Shown piece after piece: positions 43,543 through 51,742 of a stretch of 64,000 bases of DNA. The stretch's first letter is position 1; each line of letters begins with the position of its first letter. The notes beneath the pieces were generated by a model. That model had not been told where the DNA came from. It was given only the letters and a program-made list of their open reading frames with translations, and ran no database searches. The DNA is taken from the NCBI GenBank assembly GCA_910578825.1, contig CAJTSB010000001.1:175402-239401 (forward strand). The letters run 5' to 3'. This DNA comes from an uncultured Lachnospiraceae bacterium (GTDB lineage Bacteria > Bacillota > Clostridia > Lachnospirales > Lachnospiraceae). The translations under genes and the position numbers were made by a program.

Positions 43543-44886
43543 ATGAGCAATCAGTTAATATGGCAGGAGCGGTTTAATATTGGAGTGGAAATTATTGACA
43601 GCGAACACAAAAAGCTTTTTGGCATTTTGAACAGGCTGTTTGCGAATAAGACAGAAGAATCGAAAAGCCAGTGGGTATGTCAGGAAGGAATTAAATATTT
43701 TAAAGAACACGCGATGAAACATTTTACGGAGGAAGAGCAGTATATGGCTTCCATTGACTATGCGGGCTTTGAGACGCACAGGCGTGTTCATGACAATTTC
43801 AGGAGAAAAACACTTCCGGCGTTGGAGAAAGAACTGGCGCAGTCTTCCTTTTCGGCAGATGCAATCGACCATTTCCTGGGGGTTTGTGCCGGATGGCTGC
43901 TTGGGCATACCTTAACGGAAGATCAGGCAATTACGGGACAGGGTACCAGCAAATGGGGAGAACTTCTGCCCGAGGATCAGCAGGTGGCCATGAAACAGAT
44001 CATTCTCAAGTTGTTGTCGGATATGTTTCAGTTGAAGGCGAAGGTGGTCAGTGATTGTTACGGCGGCGAGAAGTTCGGAGACGGGGTATACTATCGCCTT
44101 GCCTATGCTACAAAGCAGGGGGAAAAATGGGATATTATTCTGGCGTTTGAAGAAAAGGTGCTTCTCAATACGATTGGCAGTATGATGAGCTGTGATTCCG
44201 AAGAACTGAGCGTTATGGTGATAAATGTTGCCAGATATATTGCGCAGCAGTTTGTACAGAGGATTCGTGAACAGTATCCGAATTCGGAACAATATGAGAT
44301 GAAAGAAGAAAAATTGCTGAGTTATGAGCAATTTCGCAAAAACTTTGCAAGGGAACGCCCGCAGTGCAGCCTTTTGTTTGATACGGGCGAGGGTTATTTT
44401 GCCTATTGCATGATTGCGCCGCATTTGTTTGGAGACGAGGGTGATGGCACCACAATCAAGGCAGAGAACGCAATGTCCCAGATCAGGAAATACCTCAATG
44501 AAACTGGTGCCGACCGGAAGAAAAAGATACTGGTGGTAGACGATTCGGAGGTTGTGCGTCAGGCAATGATGGACCTCTTAGGTGAGGACTATGCGGTTGA
44601 GGCGGTGAAATCAGGAATTGCAGCCATTATGTGTATGATGCAGGAGCGACCGGATTTGGTACTGCTGGATTATGAGATGCCGGTCTGTGATGGAAAAGTG
44701 ATACTGGAAATGATGCGTTCCGAGGAGTATTTTGCGAATGTTCCGGTCATGTTCCTGACCGGAAATGTATCCAGAGAAACGGTTCAGAAGATTATTCCCT
44801 TAAAACCGGCGGGTTATCTGGTGAAGACATTGAAACCGGATGAGATAAAGAAAAATATAGAAGATTATTTTAAGAAAAAGGCATAA
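43543..44886 (+). CDS. Bacteriohemerythrin - CheX-like - response-regulator receiver fusion
   Basis: 447 residues. Residues 1-~135 are a hemerythrin with the di-iron ligand pattern H22, H56 or H60, E64, H79, H83, H122 and D127 (SEHKKLF, HFTEEEQYM, HRRVHDNF, GHTLTEDQ). The middle ~145-310 looks CheX-like (ILKLLSDMF, DIILAFEEKVLLNTIGSMM, YIAQQFVQRI), tentatively. From ~326 is a receiver domain (ILVVDDSEVVRQAMMDLL, phospho-acceptor in VLLDYEMPVCDG, Lys in YLVKTLKP). It probably senses oxygen or redox state and feeds into chemotaxis or motility. It has its own extended -10 promoter (TGTTATACT, 43476-43484) and sits between rpoC and rpsL. Confidence 0.82.
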   Translation: MSNQLIWQERFNIGVEIIDSEHKKLFGILNRLFANKTEESKSQWVCQEGIKYFKEHAMKHFTEEEQYMASIDYAGFETHRRVHDNFRRKTLPALEKELAQSSFSADAIDHFLGVCAGWLLGHTLTEDQAITGQGTSKWGELLPEDQQVAMKQIILKLLSDMFQLKAKVVSDCYGGEKFGDGVYYRLAYATKQGEKWDIILAFEEKVLLNTIGSMMSCDSEELSVMVINVARYIAQQFVQRIREQYPNSEQYEMKEEKLLSYEQFRKNFARERPQCSLLFDTGEGYFAYCMIAPHLFGDEGDGTTIKAENAMSQIRKYLNETGADRKKKILVVDDSEVVRQAMMDLLGEDYAVEAVKSGIAAIMCMMQERPDLVLLDYEMPVCDGKVILEMMRSEEYFANVPVMFLTGNVSRETVQKIIPLKPAGYLVKTLKPDEIKKNIEDYFKKKA

Positions 44887-44910
44887 TGAGATACAGAAAG
44901 AAAGGTTACA

Positions 44911-44940
44911 GGGGGAGCAGTATGCTCCCTCTTATTATTT
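44911..44940 (+). terminator. Terminator after the hemerythrin fusion gene
   Basis: GGGAGCA-GTA-TGCTCCC hairpin within GGGGGAGCAGTATGCTCCCTC, followed by the T-rich stretch CTTATTATTT. Confidence 0.68.
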
Positions 44941-44986
44941 ATTGGTGTATAGATTTGTAAAATGCGGGAAAAATTAGAAAAAGTCC

Positions 44987-45015
44987 TTGACATGGCGATT
45001 TTAACCTTATATAAT
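44987..45015 (+). promoter_or_regulatory. Promoter of the str operon (rpsL)
   Basis: TTGACA at 44987-44992, 17-bp spacer, TATAAT at 45010-45015: full consensus. Confidence 0.92.
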
Positions 45016-45065
45016 AATTTAGCGTGCATAAAAAGGCACATATATTTTTGTAGGAGGTGAAAAGA

Positions 45066-45488
45066 ATGCCAACATTTAACCAGTTAGTAAGAAAGGGAAG
45101 ACAGACATCCGAGAAGAAGTCTACAGCTCCGGCTTTGCAGAAAGGATATAATTCTTTGAGGAAACGTCCGACAGACACTCCTTCTCCGCAGAAGAGAGGT
45201 GTTTGTACTGCAGTTAAGACTGCAACTCCTAAGAAACCTAACTCAGCTCTTCGTAAAATCGCCAGAGTACGTCTTTCTAACGGAATCGAAGTAACAAGCT
45301 ACATTCCGGGTGAAGGTCATAACTTGCAGGAACATAGCGTTGTTCTTATCCGTGGCGGAAGAGTAAAAGACTTACCAGGTACAAGATACCATATCATTCG
45401 TGGAACTTTAGATACCGCAGGTGTTGCTAACAGACGCCAGGCACGTTCCAAATATGGTGCAAAGAAACCAAAAGACGCTAAGAAATAA
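45066..45488 (+). CDS. rpsL: 30S ribosomal protein S12
   Basis: 140 residues from the ATG at 45066. The GTG at 45057 overlaps the TAGGAGGTG ribosome binding site and is rejected. The MPTFNQLVRKGR start is the family norm. Conserved PKKPNSALRKIARVRLSNG and GGRVKDLPGTRYHIIRG include Lys at the classic streptomycin sites (KKPNS and VKDLPG). It takes part in decoding at the A site. Confidence 0.98.
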   Translation: MPTFNQLVRKGRQTSEKKSTAPALQKGYNSLRKRPTDTPSPQKRGVCTAVKTATPKKPNSALRKIARVRLSNGIEVTSYIPGEGHNLQEHSVVLIRGGRVKDLPGTRYHIIRGTLDTAGVANRRQARSKYGAKKPKDAKK

Positions 45489-45519
45489 ATATTAGCGCAC
45501 CAATAGTATCACAGTAAGT

Positions 45520-45700
45520 GTGGATTCCTGTTGGAAAATCTGACAGGCATTTTGACTACTATGGGTTTAGTGTTGGAAAGCGCACAGGCGCACATTCTTT
45601 TTATAGATAAATTTCCGCACGAATACACAGATAGTTAGTTGGAGGCGCATTTTGCACCAGGCGAAGACGCGCATCCCAGCTGCATTTAATATGCGGCTGA
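45520..45700 (+). promoter_or_regulatory. Structured rpsL-rpsG spacer
   Basis: The 277-bp spacer (45489-45765) has no gene but several foldable parts: CCTGT...ACAGG at 45530-45550 and a 9-bp stem CAGCTGCAT-loop-ATGCGGCTG at 45677-45699. The rpsL-rpsG spacer is where S7 autoregulates the str operon in E. coli. A similar role here is inference. Confidence 0.45.
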
Positions 45701-45765
45701 CACTTGTGAGTACCGTTGAATTAATCGAATGAAATGAAAAAGAAATGATTAAGGAGGGAAGCAAC

Positions 45766-46236
45766 GTGCCACGTAAAGGACATACTCAGAAAAGAGACGT
45801 ATTAGCAGATCCGTTGTATAACAACAAAGTGGTTACCAAACTTATCAATAACATTATGTTAGACGGTAAGAAAGGCGTAGCTCAGAAAATTGTATACGGA
45901 GCATTTGATCGGGTTGCAGAGAAGACAGACAAACCTGCAATCGAAGTATTTGAAGAGGCTATGAATAACGTTATGCCGGTATTGGAAGTTAAGGCAAGAC
46001 GTATCGGTGGAGCAACTTATCAGGTGCCTATCGAGGTTAGAGCTGACAGACGTCAGGCATTGGCTCTTCGCTGGTTGACTCTTTACTCCCGCAAGAGAGG
46101 CGAGAAGACGATGGAAGAGAGACTGGCAAACGAAATTATGGATGCGGCAAATAATACCGGTGCATCTGTAAAGAAGAAAGAAGATATGCACAAAATGGCA
46201 GAAGCTAACAAAGCATTTGCACACTACAGATTTTAG
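45766..46236 (+). CDS. rpsG: 30S ribosomal protein S7
   Basis: 156 residues, exactly the usual length, from a GTG start (PRKGHTQKRDV) behind AAGGAGGGAAGCAAC. An upstream in-frame ATG at 45745 lies before this site and is rejected. Conserved GGATYQVPIEVRADRRQALA is present. It nucleates assembly of the 30S head by binding 16S rRNA. Confidence 0.98.
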   Translation: MPRKGHTQKRDVLADPLYNNKVVTKLINNIMLDGKKGVAQKIVYGAFDRVAEKTDKPAIEVFEEAMNNVMPVLEVKARRIGGATYQVPIEVRADRRQALALRWLTLYSRKRGEKTMEERLANEIMDAANNTGASVKKKEDMHKMAEANKAFAHYRF

Positions 46237-46278
46237 AGAGCTTGTAGAGTTTATGAGGTGCAAGTGCATAGATGTCCA

Positions 46279-46322
46279 CAATTTCGCAAGGAAGAAGATT
46301 GCCTGAGGGCAATCCGAAATTG
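46279..46322 (+). promoter_or_regulatory. Nested stem-loop in the rpsG-fusA spacer
   Basis: Outer arms CAATTTCG (46279-46286) and CGAAATTG (46315-46322) enclose an inner hairpin GATTGCC-TGAG-GGCAATC (46297-46314). All pairs are perfect and a 10-nt bulge lies on the 5' side. It is directly upstream of fusA and is a candidate cis-acting RNA. Confidence 0.55.
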
Positions 46323-46411
46323 GGACTACACCCGCAAAAGCCCATGTGATGCACAGGGGCTGAGGGGTGGAAAAGATTGCTTTTGTGATAGAATTTTAGG
46401 AGGAAAAAATC

Positions 46412-48526
46412 TTGGCTGGAAGAGAATATCCATTAGAGAGAACCAGAAACATCGGTATTATGGCGCACATCGATGCCGGGAAGACCACATTGACCGAGCG
46501 TATTCTTTATTATACCGGTGTTAATTATAAGATTGGTGATACTCATGAGGGTACTGCTACCATGGACTGGATGGAGCAGGAGCAGGAAAGGGGTATCACG
46601 ATTACTTCAGCCGCTACAACCTGTCACTGGACAGAGCAGGAGAACTGCAAGCCCAAGGCTGGAGCCCTGGAGCATCGTATCAATATTATTGATACTCCGG
46701 GACACGTTGACTTTACTGTTGAGGTTGAGCGTTCGCTCCGTGTACTGGACGGCGCAGTCGGTGTTTTCTGCGCAAAAGGCGGAGTAGAGCCTCAGTCCGA
46801 GAACGTATGGCGTCAGGCTGATACCTATAACGTACCGAGAATGGCTTTCATCAATAAGATGGACATTCTGGGAGCAGATTTCTACGGAGCAGTAGAACAG
46901 ATTAAGACACGTTTAGGGAAAAATGCAATTGTTCTTCAACTGCCGATTGGCAAGGAAGACGATTTCAAGGGAATTATTGACTTGTTTGAAATGAAAGCCT
47001 ACATTTACAATGATGATAAAGGCGAGGATATTTCCATTGTTGATATTCCTGATGATATGAAGGATGATGCAGAATTGTATCGTTCTGAGTTGGTAGAGAA
47101 AATCTGTGAATTAGACGATGATTTGATGATGGAGTATCTTGAGGAGAAAGAGCCTTCTGTAGAGGCTATGAAGGCGGCTCTGAGAAAGGGAACCTGTGAG
47201 TGCAGCGCAATTCCGGTATGCTGTGGTTCCGCTTACCGCAACAAGGGTGTTCAGAAACTGCTGGATGCGATTCTGGATTATATGCCTGCTCCGACAGACA
47301 TTCCCGCAATCAAGGGTGTTGACATGGAGGGTACGGAAGTTGAGAGACATTCTTCCGATGAAGAGCCGTTCTCTGCATTGGCATTTAAGATTATGACAGA
47401 CCCCTTCGTTGGAAAGCTGGCATTCTTCCGTGTTTATTCCGGTACCATGAATTCCGGTTCCTATGTATTAAATGCAACAAAGGGCAAGAAAGAGCGTGTG
47501 GGACGTATCTTACAGATGCATGCAAATAAGAGGGCAGAGCTTGATAAAGTGTATGCTGGTGATATTGCAGCAGCGGTTGGATTTAAGTTCACTACTACAG
47601 GAGATACCATTTGTGATGATCAGCATCCGGTAATCCTGGAGTCCATGGAATTCCCGGAGCCGGTTATCGAGCTTGCGATTGAGCCGAAGACGAAAGCCGG
47701 ACAGGGCAAAATGGGTGAGGCGCTTGCAAAACTTGCAGAAGAGGACCCGACATTCCGTGCACATACCAATACGGAGACAGGGCAGACAATCATCGCTGGT
47801 ATGGGCGAGCTGCATCTGGAGATCATTGTTGACCGTCTGCTTCGTGAATTCAAAGTAGAGGCAAACGTTGGAGCTCCCCAGGTTGCTTATAAAGAGACAT
47901 TTACCAATCCTGTGGATCAGGAATACAAATATGCAAAACAGTCTGGTGGACGTGGACAGTATGGACACTGTAAAGTCAGATTTGAGCCGATGGATGCCAA
48001 CGGAGAAGAATTGTTCAAATTTGATTCCGAGGTTGTCGGCGGTGCGATTCCGAAAGAGTATATCCCCGCTGTCGGCGAAGGTATCGAGGAAGCTACCAAG
48101 GCTGGTATTTTAGCAGGATTCCCGGTTGTAGGCGTACACGCTACCGTATATGATGGTTCTTACCATGAAGTTGACTCATCTGAGATGGCATTCCACATTG
48201 CCGGATCCATGGCATTCAAGGAAGCTATGAAGAAAGCGACTCCGGTATTATTAGAGCCGATCATGAAGGTGGAAGTAACCATGCCGGAAGAATATATGGG
48301 AGACGTTATTGGAGACATTAACTCCCGTCGTGGTCGTATTGAAGGAATGGATGATTTGGGTGGCGGCAAGATTGTACGTGCATTCGTACCGCTTGCTGAG
48401 ATGTTCGGTTATTCCACAGACCTTCGTTCCAGAACACAGGGACGCGGCAATTATTCCATGTTCTTTGAGAAGTATGAACAGGTTCCGAAGTCTGTACAGG
48501 AAAAAGTTATTTCTGCAAAAGAATAG
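46412..48526 (+). CDS. fusA: Elongation factor G
   Basis: 704 residues, starting at a TTG behind TAGGAGGAAAAAATC. G-domain motifs: MAHIDAGKTTLTERIL (G1), GITITSAATTC (G2), DTPGHVDFT (G3), NKMD (G4). Domains II-V follow (e.g. GGRGQYGHCKVRFEPMD, then the domain V end VPKSVQEKVISAKE). It catalyses translocation on the ribosome. The weak start codon is notable for so highly expressed a gene. It is the third gene of the str operon. Confidence 0.98.
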   Translation: MAGREYPLERTRNIGIMAHIDAGKTTLTERILYYTGVNYKIGDTHEGTATMDWMEQEQERGITITSAATTCHWTEQENCKPKAGALEHRINIIDTPGHVDFTVEVERSLRVLDGAVGVFCAKGGVEPQSENVWRQADTYNVPRMAFINKMDILGADFYGAVEQIKTRLGKNAIVLQLPIGKEDDFKGIIDLFEMKAYIYNDDKGEDISIVDIPDDMKDDAELYRSELVEKICELDDDLMMEYLEEKEPSVEAMKAALRKGTCECSAIPVCCGSAYRNKGVQKLLDAILDYMPAPTDIPAIKGVDMEGTEVERHSSDEEPFSALAFKIMTDPFVGKLAFFRVYSGTMNSGSYVLNATKGKKERVGRILQMHANKRAELDKVYAGDIAAAVGFKFTTTGDTICDDQHPVILESMEFPEPVIELAIEPKTKAGQGKMGEALAKLAEEDPTFRAHTNTETGQTIIAGMGELHLEIIVDRLLREFKVEANVGAPQVAYKETFTNPVDQEYKYAKQSGGRGQYGHCKVRFEPMDANGEELFKFDSEVVGGAIPKEYIPAVGEGIEEATKAGILAGFPVVGVHATVYDGSYHEVDSSEMAFHIAGSMAFKEAMKKATPVLLEPIMKVEVTMPEEYMGDVIGDINSRRGRIEGMDDLGGGKIVRAFVPLAEMFGYSTDLRSRTQGRGNYSMFFEKYEQVPKSVQEKVISAKE

Positions 48527-48633
48527 GAAGAAAACACTTGAAAATCCTATGATTATCGAATATAATCATAAATAGCTGATTTATATTATGAGACAGCCCA
48601 TAAGGGGCAGAAAATTAAGGAGGACGTTATAAA

Positions 48634-49821
48634 ATGGCTAAAGCTAAATTTGAAAGAACAAAACCGCATTGTAATATCGGTACCATTGGTCACGTTGACC
48701 ATGGTAAAACCACTTTAACAGCGGCTATCACAAAAGTTTTATCTGAAAGAGTTGCCGGAAACGAGGCTACTGATTTTGAGAACATTGACAAGGCTCCGGA
48801 GGAGAGAGAAAGAGGTATCACGATTTCTACTGCTCACGTTGAGTATGAGACAGAGAAGAGACATTATGCGCACGTTGACTGCCCGGGCCATGCTGACTAC
48901 GTTAAGAACATGATTACCGGTGCTGCTCAGATGGACGGCGCGATCCTTGTAGTAGCTGCAACTGACGGTGTTATGGCTCAGACAAAAGAGCACATCCTGT
49001 TATCTCGTCAGGTAGGCGTACCTTACATCGTTGTATTCATGAACAAATGTGATATGGTTGACGATGAAGAGCTGCTTGAGTTGGTAGAGATGGAAATCAC
49101 AGAAGTTCTTGAAGAGTATGAATTCTCTGATTGCCCGATCATCAAAGGTTCCGCTTTGAAAGCTCTGGAAGATCCGAGTGGAGAATGGGGCGACAAGGTT
49201 ATGGAGCTGATGGCTACTGTTGATGACTATATTCCGGATCCGCAGCGTGCTGTTGATCAGCCGTTCCTGATGCCTATCGAGGATATCTTTACAATTACTG
49301 GTCGTGGTACTGTTGCAACTGGTAGAGTAGAGCGTGGTGTTCTTCATGTAAATGAGGATGTTGAAATCGTTGGTATCAAAGAGGAGACCAAGAAGACGGT
49401 TGTAACTGGTATCGAGATGTTCCGTAAGCTGTTAGACGAGGCTCAGGCTGGTGATAACATTGGTGCATTGCTTCGTGGTATCCAGAGAACTGAAATCGAA
49501 AGAGGTCAGGTATTGGCAAAACCCGGTACTGTTACCTGTCATACAAAATTTACCGCTCAGGTATACGTTTTGACAAAAGACGAAGGTGGACGTCATACTC
49601 CGTTCTTCAATAACTACAGACCGCAGTTCTATTTCAGAACAACAGACGTAACTGGTGTCTGCAATTTACCGGATGGTACAGAGATGTGCATGCCTGGCGA
49701 TAACGTAGAGATGACAATTGAGTTGATTCATCCGATCGCTATGGAGCAGGGTCTTACATTCGCTATCCGTGAGGGTGGACGTACAGTAGGTTCTGGTCGT
49801 GTGGCTACTATCATTGAGTAA
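48634..49821 (+). CDS. tuf: Elongation factor Tu
   Basis: 395 residues. G1 GHVDHGKTTLTAAI, G3 DCPGHADYVKNM, G4 NKCD. Domain III ends in GRTVGSGRVATIIE. It delivers aminoacyl-tRNA to the ribosome. The last ~17 codons after the shared 27-bp core (49767-49793) are probably donated by the integrated island, because a second, synonymous tuf tail sits at the far end of that island. The encoded protein is unchanged. AAGGAGGACG precedes the start. Confidence 0.98.
   Translation: MAKAKFERTKPHCNIGTIGHVDHGKTTLTAAITKVLSERVAGNEATDFENIDKAPEERERGITISTAHVEYETEKRHYAHVDCPGHADYVKNMITGAAQMDGAILVVAATDGVMAQTKEHILLSRQVGVPYIVVFMNKCDMVDDEELLELVEMEITEVLEEYEFSDCPIIKGSALKALEDPSGEWGDKVMELMATVDDYIPDPQRAVDQPFLMPIEDIFTITGRGTVATGRVERGVLHVNEDVEIVGIKEETKKTVVTGIEMFRKLLDEAQAGDNIGALLRGIQRTEIERGQVLAKPGTVTCHTKFTAQVYVLTKDEGGRHTPFFNNYRPQFYFRTTDVTGVCNLPDGTEMCMPGDNVEMTIELIHPIAMEQGLTFAIREGGRTVGSGRVATIIE
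49767..49793 (+). repeat. Left attachment core (attL) inside tuf
   Basis: 27 bp identical to 62699-62725, starting CCGTGAGGGTGGACGTACAG and ending at GGTTC. Sequences on both sides diverge, so recombination occurred within this core. Confidence 0.85.
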
Positions 49822-49843
49822 TTGAAAATTCATTGAAATTATG

Positions 49844-49878
49844 GGGCTTTCCGAAGTTTTTTCGGAAAGTCCTTTTTT
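49844..49878 (+). terminator. Intrinsic terminator after tuf
   Basis: GGGCTTTCCGAA, loop GTTTT, TTCGGAAAGTCC, TTTTTT. It lies on the island side of the attachment core and resembles the terminator at 62776, so the element restores both the tuf tail and its terminator. Confidence 0.92.
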
Positions 49879-49902
49879 CTTGGTGTGGTGAGATTGGTAA
49901 GT

Positions 49903-49929
49903 CGTGATAACAGAATGATAACAAAAATT
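49903..49929 (+). repeat. Left arm-type repeat of the island
   Basis: 27 bp matching 62577-62603 at 24 positions. Common words are CGTGATAAC and ATGATAACAAAAATT, with three mismatches in the middle. Similar sites near both ends of such islands bind integrase or Xis. Confidence 0.7.
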
Positions 49930-49966
49930 CGCTTATCATAATAAAAATGTTTGTCGTGTTATCCTT

Positions 49967-51196
49967 TTAAGATTTTGAAGAATCTAATTTGAGCAATTCT
50001 TTATTTTTTTCAATGTATTCTTTCCATACAGTTTCTCGGTCTTTCTGGTGTGTATTTTCATATTTTTCGGCATATTCGTCATGGAGTGCCTTAAGCTGAT
50101 CCATAAGCGGCGTGTTAGCAGGGAGTTTCCCTCTGCGGATACGGGCGTACAGTCTGTTATATGATTTTGTAAATTCCGTATGAATCGGATGACTGAATAA
50201 TTTTTCCTTATAGGATTTTCGGCTGGCGTATTCATTGCATGTTGTGGAAGTGTCTCTGTATATTCTTGTACAGTATTCTTGGTTGGAAGTGTACTTCACA
50301 CGAAAATATCCGTTGCATAGTTTGCATTTTTTGATAACAAGTTCATCTTTCAGTAGCAGTCTGATGCCAATACATAAAAATTGTTTGAAGGAGGTAATGG
50401 GATATTTCTCGATTGCATTATCTGTAATAAGTTTAGAGGCATGATTTAGGTACTCTATCCAATCTTGTGTATTGGAATGAGCATCTGTTTGGGTATGGAT
50501 GTCAGGTAGAAAAGTATCTTTCATCTCCATAGCGGATAATGCGTCTGATTGAAAATCTGGTTTACTGGAATATAGGCAGTAGGAATGGTATATTTCAGCT
50601 ATTGCACTGCTGGGCAGTTGTAAGCCTTGCTTTGACGGTTCCATGATAACGTCATCTAAATAATCTTTTGTCTGTGTATATAAGGCTTCAAGACTGCCGA
50701 CTTCTTCTGATAATAGTTTGGCGGATTGAAGTAGTTCCGTATCGGCTGATTTTCCGGCTTGCTGAAAGCAGGAGCGCATTATCATATGAAATAAAGGATA
50801 TAGATAGGACAGTGCCGGATGTCCTTCAAAGCAGGACTGCAATATCGGCATGATTTGTCCGGCAGAAGTTTCAATATCATTTGGTGTGTGTTCGCAGCAA
50901 TATACATTGAAGGTTTCTTTGACAAAGGGACAGTCAATGCCGAGTAACGGCAAAACAGACTTCAATTTCTGAAATGCCACAACAGCGGATTCTTTTTCCG
51001 GCATATCATAATCAAGAATTTCCAAAATGTCGGTATGGATAGTCGCCTTTTTTATGAAATATACAGCACCGCTTTTGTGCGTATTCTCATCATAAATGGA
51101 AGAAAGCGTTTCTTCATGGGTATGTCGGTTGATGCTGTAGGTTGCAACATTAAAGCGAAAATCATTTTTGATGATGTCTGGCAAATATAAATTCAT
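49967..51196 (-). CDS. DUF6076-like protein with C-terminal zinc-finger motif
   Basis: 409 residues. The C-terminal third has a CGNR/DUF6076-like metal site: CKLCNGYFRVKYTSNQEYC followed by a further Cys (TTCNEYASRKSY), then a basic helix typical of these proteins (FTKSYNRLYARIRRGKLP). The N-terminal two thirds are helical and unrecognised. Such genes are common next to integrases in Clostridial islands and may be regulators, but the function is unknown. AAAGGAATTTTACTT precedes the ATG. It is transcribed away from xis-int. Confidence 0.6.
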   Translation of the reverse strand: MNLYLPDIIKNDFRFNVATYSINRHTHEETLSSIYDENTHKSGAVYFIKKATIHTDILEILDYDMPEKESAVVAFQKLKSVLPLLGIDCPFVKETFNVYCCEHTPNDIETSAGQIMPILQSCFEGHPALSYLYPLFHMIMRSCFQQAGKSADTELLQSAKLLSEEVGSLEALYTQTKDYLDDVIMEPSKQGLQLPSSAIAEIYHSYCLYSSKPDFQSDALSAMEMKDTFLPDIHTQTDAHSNTQDWIEYLNHASKLITDNAIEKYPITSFKQFLCIGIRLLLKDELVIKKCKLCNGYFRVKYTSNQEYCTRIYRDTSTTCNEYASRKSYKEKLFSHPIHTEFTKSYNRLYARIRRGKLPANTPLMDQLKALHDEYAEKYENTHQKDRETVWKEYIEKNKELLKLDSSKS

Positions 51197-51305
51197 AAGT
51201 AAAATTCCTTTCTATCAGATTAACGGCTTAAAATAGCTTCTCTCAGATGTAATTCTTTTCTTATAGATACAATATTATCACAAGATAAAAATAAATTCAA
51301 CAAAA

Positions 51306-51358
51306 TTATCTTGACAAATATTTGACGTTGATTTATCATGAGGAATGAGTCAAGATAA
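51306..51358 (+). promoter_or_regulatory. Promoter with overlapping operator upstream of xis-int
   Basis: TTGACA (51311-51316), 17-bp spacer, TATCAT (51334-51339). A perfect 10-bp inverted repeat TTATCTTGAC (51306-51315) / GTCAAGATAA (51349-51358) brackets it, so a regulator bound there would block the promoter. Confidence 0.62.
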
Positions 51359-51419
51359 GTACAAAATCAAAATTAAAAACTTGACAATATACAGCGTCAG
51401 TGCAGGAGGAGGGAGGTAG

Positions 51420-51617
51420 ATGAATAAAAATTATATGGTAACGGAACAGGATATCGTTGATATGCTTTGTGTTTCTAAAGGACACGCATATAAAATTATC
51501 AGGCAGTTGAACAGGGAATTGGAAGATAGCGGTTATATTGTCGTGTCCGGTAAGATTCCCAGAGCATATTGGGACAAGAAGTTTTACGGATATCAAAGCG
51601 TAATGACAACAATATAA
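51420..51617 (+). CDS. Excisionase-like small helix-turn-helix protein
   Basis: 65 residues. The helix-turn-helix VTEQDIVDMLCVSKGHAYKI and following wing (SGYIVVSGKIPRAYW) match the short DNA-binding proteins found upstream of tyrosine integrases in Clostridial islands (Xis/RDF or orf-type regulators). GAGGAGGGAGGTAG precedes the start. It is likely to bend DNA at the att arms and steer excision. Confidence 0.72.
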   Translation: MNKNYMVTEQDIVDMLCVSKGHAYKIIRQLNRELEDSGYIVVSGKIPRAYWDKKFYGYQSVMTTI

Positions 51618-51742
51618 CAGACAGTCGGCATATTATTTAGATTTTAGGATATGCGGCTGTAACGAAAAGCAAATTTAAGGGTAGTTCTGCGGGACGGGTT
51701 TTGTGGCAAATCGCAGACTGTCCTGATAAGAAAGGAGATTTT

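Noticed and set aside
45745..45765. Upstream ATG start for rpsG
   Set aside because: It precedes the AAGGAGGG site. The GTG at 45766 gives the normal 156-residue S7.
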